Of a stretch of 64,000 nt of DNA, positions 9,413-17,511 are shown piece after piece. This DNA comes from Actinomadura madurae (GTDB lineage: Bacteria > Actinomycetota > Actinomycetes > Streptosporangiales > Streptosporangiaceae), in assembly GCF_900115095.1 (NCBI RefSeq), contig NZ_FOVH01000001.1, positions 1,082,000 through 1,145,999 on the forward strand, written 5' to 3'. Under the pieces are notes generated by a model that was not told where the DNA came from, made no database searches, and saw only the letters and a program-made list of their open reading frames with translations. How positions within the stretch are numbered: position 1 is the first letter of the stretch; every line of letters starts with the position of its first letter. Both the position numbers and the translations under genes were made by a program.

Positions 9413-9746
9413 CCAGGCGTTTCGGTGCGATGAGGCGGTAGCTGTCCTCGATGAGCTCGGCCATCTCGTCCCAGTCCTGGTCGACGTCGAGCCGCGCTCC
9501 GACCCAGCCCCGTGCACCCACGTACTTCGGGACGAAGAACCGTTCCGGAGCCTCCGCCACGAGCGCCTCCTGAACGCCGGGTCCGGCCTTAAACGTCATG
9601 GAGAGCCCGTCCTCGGAGGTCATCACGAAGAGCTTGTCGCGAACCCGATAGGAGGGCGCGGTGTGACCGCCGAACGGCTTCTCCGTCGTTTCAGGCAGCG
9701 CTAGGCAGATCTTCCGTATCAGTGCCGACACGTCCCGATCATCCAT
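9390..9746 (-). CDS. MmcQ/YjbR family protein
   Basis: A 118-residue YjbR-fold protein (double-wing DNA-binding family): ALPETTEKPFGGHTAPSYRV, KLFVMTSEDG, LSMTFKAGP, FFVPKYVGARGWVGARLD and the C-terminal ELIEDSYRLIAPKRL match the family along its full normal length. Biochemical role is undefined in the family. The ATG is preceded by GGAAGG. It is convergent with the DUF559 gene; upstream of it begins a 3.1-kb gene-poor tract. Confidence 0.92.
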   Translation of the reverse strand: MDDRDVSALIRKICLALPETTEKPFGGHTAPSYRVRDKLFVMTSEDGLSMTFKAGPGVQEALVAEAPERFFVPKYVGARGWVGARLDVDQDWDEMAELIEDSYRLIAPKRLVNLLDRD

Positions 9747-9814
9747 ACCGATGTTCCTTCCAATAGCCGATCCGCTCGGCGGATCTGGAGTGTCACTTCG
9801 ATCAAACAGCCCCG

Positions 9815-10700
9815 AACTCCGCCTCCGTGGCCATCCTGCTTCAAATCCGCGTGCAGGCGAGACGTGCTCTCGTTCGAATCATCCTCGCGACGCACCTCGC
9901 CTCCCCGTCAACTTGCGCCCGCACCCCGACCATCGCCGTACTGGGCGCCGCAGCCCACCCGTACTGGACGCTGCACCCGGGCTGCACTGCAGGCCGTCAC
10001 CGGGCCGACGTCGTTTCCCAAGGGATGTCAACACACTGGCCGATGCCACCCGGTAGGCGTCCGAACCACGATGCCCGGCCCCTGGATCCGTGGCCGTCCT
10101 GGTCCAAATCCGTGTGTAGGCGCTAGGTGCTCTAGTTCGGATCGTCCTCGCGACGCACCCCTCCTCCGAACGTGTGAGCGGTGTACTGTCCGGCCGTCCA
10201 ATGCGTGGCCAGAACCCCGCCACCTTTGCGCCTGCCCCCAACCCACGCGTACTGGACGCGCAGCCCAGAGTGCTGGGCGCCGCAAGCCTAGCTGCGCTGC
10301 AGGTCGTCGCCAGGCTGGCGTTGGTTCCCAAAGGACGTCAGCAGACTGGCCGATGCCGTCCGGTAGGCGTCCGAACGGACGATGCCTCGAACCCTGGATC
10401 CGTGGGCATCTTGGTCCAGATCCGTGACGGCACGGCGCAATGACCGGAGTGGTGTGCCGAGGCCGGTTGCGCCTGCTCCAACATCCCGGCCGCTGCTCAG
10501 CGCGTTGGTCCCGTGGGCATCCACGCCAGCCGGCTGCGGCGCGGGCGGCCGCCGCCCCCGGGCCGCCCCCGTCCCCCGTCGTCCCGAGTCGCCGCCACCG
10601 CCCAGGCTGCTGGCCGTGTAGGTGATACGTGCTCTAGTTCGGATCGTCCTCGCGAGGCACACCCTGCCTCCGAACATGTGAGCGGTCGACCGTCCGCCGC
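9815..10700. repeat. Diverged long direct repeats
   Basis: Two blocks repeat in order. Block a (GCTCTAGTTCGGATCGTCCT and relatives) occurs at about 9866, 10129 and 10631. Block b occurs at 9987-10066 and 10297-10376, offset exactly 310 bp, roughly 80% identical with no gaps, and ends in GGTAGGCGTCCGAAC. A further element (CCTGGATCCGTGG) heads copies two and three near 10081 and 10392. Spacing between blocks varies, so copies have gained or lost sequence since duplication. Confidence 0.7.
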
Positions 10701-11034
10701 CGGGTGGAGGGCGGATGGGTACGCACGAGCGGGCGGTTGGTGGATGTGCTGCTGGATCTGTCGCTGGCGGGTGTGGCGGCGTGGACGCGGTTCCTTGGCC
10801 ATGACGCACGCGGGCACCGTCGGTGTCGCGGCGGTGGCTGTGGATCGGAAGACGGAGTCGCCGGCCCGGACAGCCGTGCAGGTCAGCGCCCGTGATCATC
10901 GCATGCCCGGAACGGTAGAAGACTGACCCGCCGAGGACAGATGTCCGGAGTCGCCGAGCGGGCCGGGTTCAGGACGGCGGCCTCGCTGCCGCGGCATCTG
11001 GCTGCGGTCGGGTGTCGCCGTCGGCGTACCGCGT

Positions 11035-11114
11035 CACCTTCCGCGGCCGTCACCTTCCGCGGCCGTCACCTTCCGCGGCCGTCACCTTCCGCGGCCGTCA
11101 CCTTCCGCGGCCGC
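11035..11114. repeat. 16-bp tandem repeat, 5 copies
   Basis: Unit CACCTTCCGCGGCCGT repeated head to tail at 11035, 11051, 11067, 11083 and 11099; four copies are identical and the last differs in its final base. Each holds the palindrome CCGCGG. There are no spacers, so it is not a CRISPR array. The near-perfect identity implies recent slippage expansion. Confidence 0.92.
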
Positions 11115-11176
11115 CTCGGACAGCTCCCGCAGCGCGACGACCTGGCTTGCGGCCATTCCCACCTAGCCCTTCCGCG

Positions 11177-11342
11177 GCCGCTGACGTCCAGGGCCGCTGA
11201 CGTCCAGAGCTGAGACGTCCAGAGCTGAGACGTCCAGAGCTGAGACGTCCAGAGCTGAGACGTCCAGGCTGGTGGTGTCCAGGGCGGTGGCGTCTAGGAC
11301 GGTGGCGTCTAGGGCTGCTGGCGTCTGGATCTGCTGATGTCC
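11177..11342. repeat. 15-bp tandem repeat, about 11 copies
   Basis: Four identical copies of AGCTGAGACGTCCAG occupy 11208-11267, flanked by diverged copies on both sides (11177-11207 and 11268-11342, such as GGCGGTGGCGTCTAG). One 16-bp unit breaks the register at 11192-11207. Read on the minus strand the array gives an A-L-D-V-S pentapeptide run, but the register does not match the A(D/N)LXX rule of real pentapeptide-repeat proteins. Confidence 0.88.
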
Positions 11343-11504
11343 GGAGTTGCTATCGAGCAAGTCCTCGAAGCCATGGTTCCGGCGACGGCGGGGCCGCAGA
11401 CACGGCCGATTGCCTGCGTGTTCTTCGCGCGGGCCTGACGCTGGCTCGTGGAAGCGGGATGACCAGGTGAGGGAAGCGCGGCCATGGTCTGGGAGTAGCC
11501 CGTG

Positions 11505-11550
11505 CGGGATAGACGCGGCCCTGGGAAGCCAGTGGGCCGCGTCCATCCCG
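11505..11550. other. Long imperfect hairpin, 17-bp arms
   Basis: Arms 11505-11521 and 11534-11550 pair over 17 positions with a single A/C mismatch around a 12-nt loop; the core is GACGCGGCCC against GGGCCGCGTC and the outer part CGGGAT against ATCCCG. No gene lies within several hundred bases, so it is not an obvious terminator. It could be a structured RNA, a protein-binding palindrome or an element end. Confidence 0.65.
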
Positions 11551-12891
11551 AGGGCCGGAGGGGGCCGTGCGGTCACATGGACGGAAGCGGTTCCTGCGAT
11601 CCTCGCCGGGACGAGCGAAGCCCGGCGTGGGTTCTTCCATTCTGCGGAAGCGGTGCTGACTGAGCCTCCGACCACGAACGATCGTCGTGATTAGGCCGCC
11701 CCGGTGCCCTGGCACTGGTGGGCGGTTACCAGCCATGACGCTGACACGAGTCGGCGCTACCCGGCGGTGGCCCGGCGTTGCGTAGATCTACGGCGGAGCA
11801 GGTAGCTGAGGTGATTAGACGTCAACGTGCTCAAGGCGATGGCATGCGGTGTTCCGATGCGCTGGTGGTGGACGGCGGCCTCGGTGGTTCAAGCCGGGTG
11901 TCTTACGCCGGGTCGTATGGCACCGAGCCGTTGGCAGGTTCAGCAGGTTGGCGCGGCGGTAACCACGCAAATGCCGCCGTCCCGGCATGCGTTCGGAGAT
12001 CACGGGCCATCGGCAGGCCTGCGGCCGCCCGATCTGGGCAGAAGGAGCCAACTGCACTCGGGTGCTCCCCGCCCAACCTTGGCCAGCGCCAAGCGAACGG
12101 TCGCGACGAGCGCCTTTGCGGCACCGACGCCCACTCGCCCGACCCTGCCGAAGCCGCTCCACTCGCCCAGTACCCGGCCGCCCGCCGCCACGGCGGGCGA
12201 TGGCGGGTGGTCGCACGCTGCCAGAGTGGGCGGCGGGGGTGGTCGCAGGCCGCCAGGGCGAGCGACGGCGGGGTGGTTGCACGCCGCAGTCTTTGGTCGA
12301 TGGATGGTCCTCGCGGAGCCACGCCTGGCCGCTGTGTTCAGCACGGCGCGGCCCGTGGTGCCGACTGCCCGGGTTGTCGGCGGCGTGTTGTGGGCATTGC
12401 ATTCTGGGCCTGCCGGGGGTGCTCGACGGGGTGTCTGGGGTGTGCCGGTGGGGTTGTCGCGCGGAACTGTTCGGCCGCTGGCGTCTCGTGGACGGTTTCG
12501 GTCTCGGGGGCGTCATCTCGACGAGGCCGATGTCAGGGAGGGCAGGCCTGCCGCGGCCTGCGTGTCGTCATCTTCGACTTCCTCACACCGGACGGCTTCT
12601 ACGACCCGCCTGGGAATGCCCCCTGCGCCGCCTTGCCGCCCGCCGCAAGGTCCTCGCTGTCGAGATCATCGGCCCGTGCGTGGCGGCTGTGTTGGGTGGT
12701 GCCTCGCGCGAGTCGTGTCAGGAGGATTGGTTGACGAGGTGTGCGGGGGAGGCGGTGCCAAGGGCGGCCGGTGGAGTGGCAGGTTGAGGTGGTTGCGGTT
12801 GCGTGGTGGTGGGGCGATGGCGGTGCGGCCCTGCATGCCCTGCGTAATGGCGTTGCGTGTGTAAGTGATTGGGTTTTGGGAGGTGGCGGTT

Positions 12892-13821
12892 GTGGATAGT
12901 GATATTCGGGTTTCTGTGGAGGGCAAGAAGGTTCTTGCTGATGGGGTTGTGGGGTTGACGCTTTGTGCGGTGGGGGACGGGGGGCTGCCGTTGTGGGAGC
13001 CTGGGGCGCATATTGATCTGGTGTTGGGGGACGGGCTTGTCCGGCAGTACTCGTTGTGCGGGGATCCGGGTGATGCGGGGGCGTGGCGCATCGGTGTGTT
13101 GAAGGAGGGGCCCGGGTCCACGTTCGTCCACGAGCGGGTTCGGGTGGGGGATCGGCTCATTGTGCGGGGGCCGCGGAATCATTTCCGTTTTGAGGAAGCG
13201 CCGCGCTATCTGTTCCTGGCTGGAGGTATCGGGATCACGCCGATGATTCCGATGGTGGCGGCAGCGGAGGCGGCGGGGGCCGAGTGGCGGCTTCTCTATG
13301 GTGGGCGGCGGCGCTCTGCCATGGCTTTCCTGGACGAGCTGAGCCTTTATGGCGACCGGGTCGAGATATGTCCGCAGGATCAGTTCGGGCTGCTCGACCT
13401 TGAGGGCGCGCTGCGTGACTGGACGGACGAGGCGCTCGTGTACTGCTGCGGTCCGGAACCCATGCTGGCCGCGGCCGAGGAGCGGTGCGCTGCACTCGGG
13501 GTCGGTGCGCTGCGCACTGAACGGTTCTCACCGAAGCCCGTCGAGGGAGTGGACGAGGCCTTCGAGGTCGAGCTCGCGTTGAGCGGCCGGACGCTGCGGA
13601 TCGAACCTGGACGATCGATTCTGGAGACCGTGGAGAAGGCGGGCGTGAACGTCCTGTCGTCCTGCCGCGAAGGGACGTGCGGGACGTGTGAGACGCCCGT
13701 TCTCGACGGGGAGCCGGAACATCGCGACTCCGTCCTGACCGACGAGGAGCGCGCGGACGGCGGCTTCATGATGATCTGCGTGTCGCGCGCCCGCGGCTCC
13801 CGTCTCGTTCTAGAGCTCTAG
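12892..13821 (+). CDS. PDR/VanB-type flavin oxidoreductase with C-terminal 2Fe-2S ferredoxin domain
   Basis: A 309-residue electron-transfer reductase expected to pass electrons from NAD(P)H through flavin and 2Fe-2S to an oxygenase partner. It shows the flavin-binding RQYSLCGDP motif, the nucleotide-binding FLAGGIGITPM, the CCGPEPM motif and the ferredoxin cluster ligands CREGTCGTCETPV plus a distal Cys in MMICVS. The GTG at 12892 has GGGAGG at an 8-nt distance; an earlier in-frame GTG at 12865 is possible. No oxygenase gene is adjacent. The first ~110 codons are rich in T-ending and TTG codons, unlike the rest. Confidence 0.92.
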   Translation: MDSDIRVSVEGKKVLADGVVGLTLCAVGDGGLPLWEPGAHIDLVLGDGLVRQYSLCGDPGDAGAWRIGVLKEGPGSTFVHERVRVGDRLIVRGPRNHFRFEEAPRYLFLAGGIGITPMIPMVAAAEAAGAEWRLLYGGRRRSAMAFLDELSLYGDRVEICPQDQFGLLDLEGALRDWTDEALVYCCGPEPMLAAAEERCAALGVGALRTERFSPKPVEGVDEAFEVELALSGRTLRIEPGRSILETVEKAGVNVLSSCREGTCGTCETPVLDGEPEHRDSVLTDEERADGGFMMICVSRARGSRLVLEL

Positions 13822-14768
13822 TGGGTGGGATGCAGGGCGCGGCGGATGGCGTCCAAGCGGTCGGCGCGCATGCGCTTGGACACGCCCGCCTCCTTGATCC
13901 TGGTGGAGCCGTGGAAGGTGCCGGGGTAGTGGTGCAACTCGGTCGCGACGCCTGCCTGGATGAGTCGCTGCGCGTAGTTCAGGCCCTCGTCGCGGAGCGG
14001 GTCGAACTCGCAGGTCGTGATGTAGGCGGGCGGTAGCCCGGTCAGGTCTTCGGCGCGGGCCGGAGCAGCGTAGGGGGAGACGCCGTCGGTGCCGCGGACC
14101 CCCTTGCCGAGGTAGTAATCCCAGCTCAGTTCGGCGTTGGGTCGATGCCAGATCGGCGTGTCGGTGAAGGCGCGCATGGACGGGGTGTCGAGCCGGTCGT
14201 CCAGGTCCGGAATGCCGAGAAGCTGGAAGCAGAGTGCCGGGCCGCCACGGTCGCGCGCCAACAGGGAGACCGCTGCGGCGAGCCCGGCGCCGGCGCTTTC
14301 GCCGCCCACCGCTAGCAGATCCGGGTCGATCCCGAGGTCGGCCGTGTGCGCGGCCGCCCAGGTCAGCACGGCGTAGCAGTCCTCCAGGCCGGCCGGGAAC
14401 GGGTGTTCGGGGGCGAGCCGGTACTCGACGGACAAGACCACGGCGCCGACCTCGGCCGCGATGGCGGTGGTGTCGTCCTGGGACATGTCGACGCTACCGA
14501 TGACGAACCCGCCTCCGTGGAAGTAGACGAGGCCCGGCAGGTCGTCGAACCGTTCGACCGGGGCGAAGATGCGTACCTGGACCTCGGGTGCGCCCTGCGG
14601 CCCCGGCACCGTGATATCGCGGGTCTCGACCGGAACCGGCGGCTCGTATTTCGCTGCTCCCGCGAACAACTCCGCTTCGTTCCGGCGGATCTGCTGAACG
14701 TCGGCGATCGAAAGATGCGGGATCGTCGCGATCCATGGCGCGAGTTCCGGATCGAAGGCGTACGACAC
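13818..14768 (-). CDS. HSL-family alpha/beta hydrolase (esterase)
   Basis: A 316-residue carboxylesterase of the hormone-sensitive-lipase family. It has the oxyanion motif YFHGGGFVIGS, nucleophile GGESAGAGLA, the acidic residue in CEFDPLRDEG and the catalytic His in YPGTFHGST. The GTG start is preceded by GAGAGGAGC. It converges on the reductase gene with a 4-bp overlap of stop codons. Likely cytoplasmic, acting on short acyl esters; the natural substrate is unknown. Confidence 0.93.
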   Translation of the reverse strand: MSYAFDPELAPWIATIPHLSIADVQQIRRNEAELFAGAAKYEPPVPVETRDITVPGPQGAPEVQVRIFAPVERFDDLPGLVYFHGGGFVIGSVDMSQDDTTAIAAEVGAVVLSVEYRLAPEHPFPAGLEDCYAVLTWAAAHTADLGIDPDLLAVGGESAGAGLAAAVSLLARDRGGPALCFQLLGIPDLDDRLDTPSMRAFTDTPIWHRPNAELSWDYYLGKGVRGTDGVSPYAAPARAEDLTGLPPAYITTCEFDPLRDEGLNYAQRLIQAGVATELHHYPGTFHGSTRIKEAGVSKRMRADRLDAIRRALHPTH

Positions 14769-15127
14769 CTCGGTGCTCCTCTCAGGGGGTGACCGTCACC
14801 AGTGTCGACTGCCGATCACCCCCTTGCCCAGCCGCGGCCCAAGGAAAATCCGTAGCCGGCCTTGCCGAACACGCTGTTCTCCGGGCTGGACCGTGTACCA
14901 GGTGCCGCGGGCTCGGTGCTCTGCGGGTACTCCTTCAGTGGTCGTGTGGAGCGTACGCGTTGGCGGTGTTCGTCGGCTGTCAGCCCTGAAGGGTGGCTTT
15001 GCCGGCGGGGGTGGGGTTCGGGGATCTGGGGTTGTTTTGCTGATCATCCGTAGGCAGCCTCTGGTGGTATGGGACACGAGAGTCATGTCCGCGCTCCCGC
15101 CGCGCGGTGCGGTGGCGGGAGGCGGCG
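14769..15127. other. Intergenic region upstream of the osmoprotectant operon
   Basis: A 359-bp gap between the divergent esterase and the ABC operon. It should hold the promoters of both. I found no convincing -35/-10 pair, operator palindrome, riboswitch or small gene in it. The part nearest the operon (about 15030-15070) is relatively A+T rich, which is where I would expect the operon promoter. Confidence 0.4.
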
Positions 15128-15772
15128 GTGAGCTTCTCCGAGTACCTGGCCGACCGCTGGCCCACGATCGGCGTGATGATGGCCGAGCATGCCGAGGTGG
15201 TCCTGATCGCCGTGGCGATCGCGGCCGTGATCGGGATCGGGCTCGGGGTCGCCGTCGAGGGGCGGCCCCGGGCGAAGGGGCTCGCGCTCGGGGTCACCGG
15301 GACGATGCTGACCGTTCCTTCATTGGCGCTGTTCGGGCTGCTCATCCCGGTGTTCGGGCTGGGGCTGGCCCCGACGATCACCGCGTTGACGCTCTACGCG
15401 GTGTTCCCGATCCTGCGTAACACGATCACCGGTCTCGAAGGCGTGCCGAGCGCGGTCGAGGAGGCGGCGCGGGGGATGGGGATGAGCCGGGCGAGCCGGA
15501 TGCTGCGGATCAGGCTGCCGCTGGCCTGGCCGGTGGTGCTCACCGGGGTCCGGGTCGCGACGATCATGACGGTGGCGATCGCGGCGATCGCGGCGGCGGT
15601 CGCCGGGCCGGGGCTGGGGGAGCTGATCTTCGGCGGGCTGTCGCGCATCGGCGGCGCCAACGCCCTGAACGACACGGTCGCGGGCACACTCGGCGTCGCC
15701 GTCCTGGCGCTCGTCCTGGACGTGCTGTTCGTCGTGCTGTCCCGGTTCACCACCTCCAGGGGGCTGCGATGA
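15128..15772 (+). CDS. Osmoprotectant ABC transporter permease (OpuC/OsmU type)
   Basis: A 214-residue inner-membrane permease with about six hydrophobic segments and the binding-protein-dependent permease loop EEAARGMGMSRASRMLRIRLPLAWPVV region (EAA motif). It heads a four-gene operon with an ATPase, a second permease and a lipoprotein receptor, as in glycine betaine/choline uptake systems. The GTG at 15128 has GGGAGG 5 nt upstream; an in-frame GTG at 15107 lacks one. The stop overlaps the ATPase start (ATGA). Confidence 0.92.
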   Translation: MSFSEYLADRWPTIGVMMAEHAEVVLIAVAIAAVIGIGLGVAVEGRPRAKGLALGVTGTMLTVPSLALFGLLIPVFGLGLAPTITALTLYAVFPILRNTITGLEGVPSAVEEAARGMGMSRASRMLRIRLPLAWPVVLTGVRVATIMTVAIAAIAAAVAGPGLGELIFGGLSRIGGANALNDTVAGTLGVAVLALVLDVLFVVLSRFTTSRGLR

Positions 15773-16734
15773 CGGAGATGATCCGGCTGGAGGGGGTGAG
15801 CAAGCGGTACCCGGGGCAGGACGCCGCGGCCGTCGAGGATCTCACGCTCGGGGTCCGGGAGGGGGAGATCGTCGTGCTGCTCGGCCCGTCCGGCTGCGGC
15901 AAGACGACGACGCTGCGCCTGATCAACCGGCTCATCGAGCCGACGTCGGGCCGGATCCTGCTCGGCGGCGAGGACGTCACCCGGGTCGACCCGGACGGGC
16001 TGCGGCGCCGCATCGGCTACGTCATCCAGCAGGTCGGGCTGTTCCCGCACATGACGATCGCCGCCAACGTCGGCCTGATCCCGCGGACGCTCGGCTGGGA
16101 CAAGAAGCGGGCGCGCGCCCGCGTCGACGAGCTGCTCGACATGGTCGGCCTCGACCCCGGCACCTATCGCGGACGCTATCCGAAGGAGCTGTCGGGCGGG
16201 CAGCAGCAGCGCGTCGGGGTCGCCCGCGCGCTGGCCGCGGACCCGCCGGCGATGCTGATGGACGAGCCGTTCGGCGCCCTCGACCCGATCACGAGGGAGC
16301 GGTTGCAGGACGCGTTCCTCGAACTGCAGGCGCGGATCGGCAAGACGATCGTCCTCGTCACCCACGACCTCACGGAGGCGCTCAAGCTCGGCGACCGCAT
16401 CGCGATGCTCGGGCAGGGGGCGAGGCTCGTCCAGTACGACACGCCCGCGGCGATCCTCGCCGAGCCGGCGGAGGCGTTCGTCGCGGAGTTCGTGGGCGCG
16501 GGGGCCGCGATGCGGCGGCTGCGGCTCGTGGAGGTCGGGTCCGTCGAGCTGAAGCCCGTCGAGGGCCACGCCGGCGGCGCGACCGTCCGGGCCGACCAGT
16601 CCCTGTACGAGGCGCTGGACGCGATGCTGCGGGCGGGTTCGGAGACCGCGACGGTCCTGGACGGGGACGGGCGCGCGGCGGGCGCCGTCTCCTGGTCGGC
16701 GATCGTGCGGCAGGCGCCGGAGCGGAAGCCATGA
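15769..16734 (+). CDS. Osmoprotectant ABC transporter ATPase
   Basis: A 321-residue ATP-binding subunit that drives compatible-solute import. Walker A GPSGCGKTT, Q-loop VIQQVGLFPH, signature LSGGQQQRVGVARAL, Walker B MLMDEPFGALD and H-loop VTHDLTEAL are all intact. The C-terminal ~70 residues form a CBS-like segment (VRADQSLYEALDAMLRAG), a known regulatory feature of OpuA/OpuC ATPases; only about one CBS half is visible. Start and stop overlap both neighbouring permease genes by 4 bp. Confidence 0.95.
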   Translation: MTEMIRLEGVSKRYPGQDAAAVEDLTLGVREGEIVVLLGPSGCGKTTTLRLINRLIEPTSGRILLGGEDVTRVDPDGLRRRIGYVIQQVGLFPHMTIAANVGLIPRTLGWDKKRARARVDELLDMVGLDPGTYRGRYPKELSGGQQQRVGVARALAADPPAMLMDEPFGALDPITRERLQDAFLELQARIGKTIVLVTHDLTEALKLGDRIAMLGQGARLVQYDTPAAILAEPAEAFVAEFVGAGAAMRRLRLVEVGSVELKPVEGHAGGATVRADQSLYEALDAMLRAGSETATVLDGDGRAAGAVSWSAIVRQAPERKP

Positions 16735-17492
16735 CCGTCACGGCGGTGCCGGAGCGGACGGAGACGGACGGCCGCTCGCTCGCCGGGCTGCTCGTGACGC
16801 CGCTGTTCCTCGTCGTCGTGTCGGTGGCGCTCTACGTGTACGTGCGCGGCCTGGACCTGGACGCGATCGAGCGCCGCTCCATCAACCGGTCGGAGATCGC
16901 CGGCCAGACGGTCCAGCACGTCAAGCTGGTCGCGGTGTCGACGGCGCTCGTGCTGGCGATCGCGATCCCGCTCGGCGTGCTGCTGACCCGGCCGCGGCTG
17001 CGGCGGCTGTCCGCGCCGTTCCTGGCGCTCGCGAACGTGGGGCAGGCGGTCCCGTCCATCGGGGTGCTCGTCCTGCTCGCCGTCACGGTCGGCATCGGGT
17101 TCCAGCAGGCGGTGATCGCGCTCATCCTCGTGTCGGCCCTGCCGGTGCTGCGCAACACGATGGTCGGCCTGCGGGGCGTCGACCGCTCGCTCGTCGACGC
17201 CGGGCGCGGCATCGGGCTGTCGAGGACGGCGGTGCTGTTCCGCGTGGAGCTGCCGCTGGCCGTCCCCGTGATCCTCGCCAGCGTCCGCGTCGCGGTGATC
17301 CTCAACGTGGGCAGCGCGACGCTGGCCGCGTTCACCAACGCGGGCGGTCTCGGGGAGCTCATCAACACGGGCATCTCGCTGAACCGGACCCCGATCCTGC
17401 TCACCGGCAGCATCCTGACGGCCGTCCTCGCTATGGCGGCCGACTGGCTCATCGGCATCGCCGAGTACGTCCTGCGCCCGCGCGGGATCTGA
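16731..17492 (+). CDS. Osmoprotectant ABC transporter second permease
   Basis: A 253-residue permease paralogous to the first gene of the operon: an N-terminal membrane segment (about 17-37), then five more and the EAA loop VDAGRGIGLSRTAVLFR. Two permease genes flanking an ATPase gene is the typical OpuC arrangement. Translation is coupled to the ATPase by a 4-bp ATGA overlap and the receptor gene follows after 19 bp, so all four subunits should be made together. Confidence 0.93.
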   Translation: MTVTAVPERTETDGRSLAGLLVTPLFLVVVSVALYVYVRGLDLDAIERRSINRSEIAGQTVQHVKLVAVSTALVLAIAIPLGVLLTRPRLRRLSAPFLALANVGQAVPSIGVLVLLAVTVGIGFQQAVIALILVSALPVLRNTMVGLRGVDRSLVDAGRGIGLSRTAVLFRVELPLAVPVILASVRVAVILNVGSATLAAFTNAGGLGELINTGISLNRTPILLTGSILTAVLAMAADWLIGIAEYVLRPRGI

Positions 17493-17511
17493 ATCACCTT
17501 GAGGAGTCACC

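Larger units (their letters stand above)
9747..12891. other. Gene-poor, repeat-rich tract (3.1 kb)
   Basis: No reading frame here has a recognisable domain, credible ribosome site and codon bias together, although several frames stay open on both strands because of the high GC. The tract holds diverged ~300-bp direct repeats (9815-10700), a 16-bp array (11035-11114), a 15-bp array (11177-11342), a long hairpin (11505-11550) and a G/T-skewed stretch from about 12690. One frame near 11778 (STAEQVAEVIRRQ) resembles the start of a GntR-type helix-turn-helix, but the resemblance ends after about 20 codons. No transposase or integrase was seen. It may be decayed coding DNA. Confidence 0.6.

Noticed and set aside
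11035..11342. Possible CRISPR array
   Set aside because: Units are contiguous without unique spacers, units are only 15-16 bp, and there are no cas genes.
11163..11675. Possible pentapeptide-repeat protein gene on the minus strand
   Set aside because: The A-L-D-V-S order does not match the A(D/N)LXX rule, the upstream part has no conserved features and there is no ribosome site.
11778..12864. Overlapping frames of 318-345 codons that might be genes
   Set aside because: Open frames exist on both strands at once, compositions are Arg/Pro rich, and no domain continues beyond about 20 residues.
9747..12891. Integrated mobile element or genomic island
   Set aside because: No transposase, integrase, tRNA or flanking direct repeats were seen, so the label cannot be supported.
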